A DNA stretch of 26,504 bases from Chrysophaeum taylorii (lineage: Eukaryota > Sar > Pelagophyceae > Pelagomonadales > Pelagomonadaceae): the NCBI GenBank assembly GCA_029834535.1, contig JAQMWT010000235.1, positions 1 through 26,504 on the forward strand, written 5' to 3'. Under the pieces are notes generated by a model, which had not been told where the DNA came from, made no database searches, and saw only the letters and a program-made list of their open reading frames with translations. How positions within the stretch are numbered: the stretch's first letter is position 1; the number at the start of each line of letters is the position of its first letter. Shown one piece after another: positions 26,362 to 26,504 of the stretch. The position numbers and the translations under genes were made by a program.

Positions 26362-26504
26362 TGTGGCGGCAACTCCTGACCGCTAAGGCTTACCCCCCCT
26401 CTCTCGGGGCCTGATACTCGTTCAACGGGACACCTTTTCCGATTCTTTTAGTGACATCATACCTCTCTTTTTGTGAGAAGCATTCTTGCTGTATTCTTGT
26501 AGTT
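26362..26504 (+). repeat. gypsy 3' LTR (cut by the window end)
   Basis: Starts TGTGGCGGCAACTCCTGACCGC and follows the 5' LTR at 16347 for the whole visible length, with a few substitutions and single-base indels. Confidence 0.88.

Larger units (their letters stand above)
16347..26504 (+). mobile_element. Ty3/gypsy-type retrotransposon with a DNA methyltransferase domain
   Basis: Direct repeats beginning TGTGGCGGCAACTCCTGACC at 16347 and 26362 are near-identical over the 143 bases visible at the right edge, so they are LTRs; the element runs off the window. Between them: an intact Gag-protease-methyltransferase frame (17101-22332), RT, RNase H and integrase (RT before INT, the gypsy order), and a GPY/F module. 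The pol region carries a frameshift near 23549, a 283-bp insertion at 24906-25188 and a TAG at 25329. Target duplications cannot be checked because the right end is outside. Confidence 0.92.

Overview
This is a repeat-dense stretch of a nuclear eukaryotic genome. There is no bacterial operon structure, and no rRNA, tRNA or ordinary host gene was recognised. Almost everything that can be interpreted is mobile or repetitive DNA. The organism is probably a microbial eukaryote or alga. The best lineage hint is a Ty3/gypsy-type retrotransposon that carries a C5-cytosine DNA methyltransferase domain. Retrotransposons with such domains have been described in dinoflagellates and in charophyte algae (established knowledge). 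The sequence alone does not decide between these and other lineages.

Layout. (1) 76-177 is a partial copy of a small dispersed element; a related copy lies in opposite orientation at 24906-25188. (2) 178 to about 6800 holds four head-to-tail units of a GC-rich, CpG-rich satellite-like repeat of 1.6-2.2 kb, the last one truncated. Each unit has a conserved cluster of G/C hairpins, and the complete units each have an A-run. Long open frames there are by-products of base composition. (3) 6952-8942 holds two Helitron-like copies in inverted orientation, head out and tails together, each with a decayed Pif1-type helicase end and an array of a short repeat containing GTGAACTTACTGG. (4) A third Helitron-like copy starts at 8943 and is split by a Ty1/copia element at 8969-14404 on the minus strand. 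That element has identical 96-bp LTRs and a 5-bp target duplication, but its pol is broken in several places. The Helitron-like copy resumes at 14410, contains an unidentified minus-strand coding fragment, then a third helicase fragment and a third array, ending near 16200. (5) 16347-26504 is a Ty3/gypsy element on the plus strand. Its 5' LTR starts at 16347, and its 3' LTR starts at 26362 and runs off the window.

The gypsy element is the centre of interest. A single intact frame of 1743 codons encodes a Gag-like region with coiled coil, a Cys-rich putative zinc site and an RS-rich stretch, then a retropepsin-like domain with an altered active site, a beta-barrel-like linker, and a C5-cytosine methyltransferase domain with recognisable motifs I, IV, VI, VIII and X. 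Reverse transcriptase follows in the -1 frame, then RNase H and integrase. The pol part of this copy is broken by a frameshift, a 283-bp insertion and an in-frame TAG, while the Gag-protease-methyltransferase frame remains open. A retroelement able to methylate its own DNA copies, or host chromatin, is a reasonable hypothesis but not shown by sequence.

Order of events inferred from nesting: the Helitron-like copies came first, the copia element then inserted into one of them, and the small dispersed element inserted into the gypsy integrase. Several single-base frameshifts could be assembly or read errors rather than biology.
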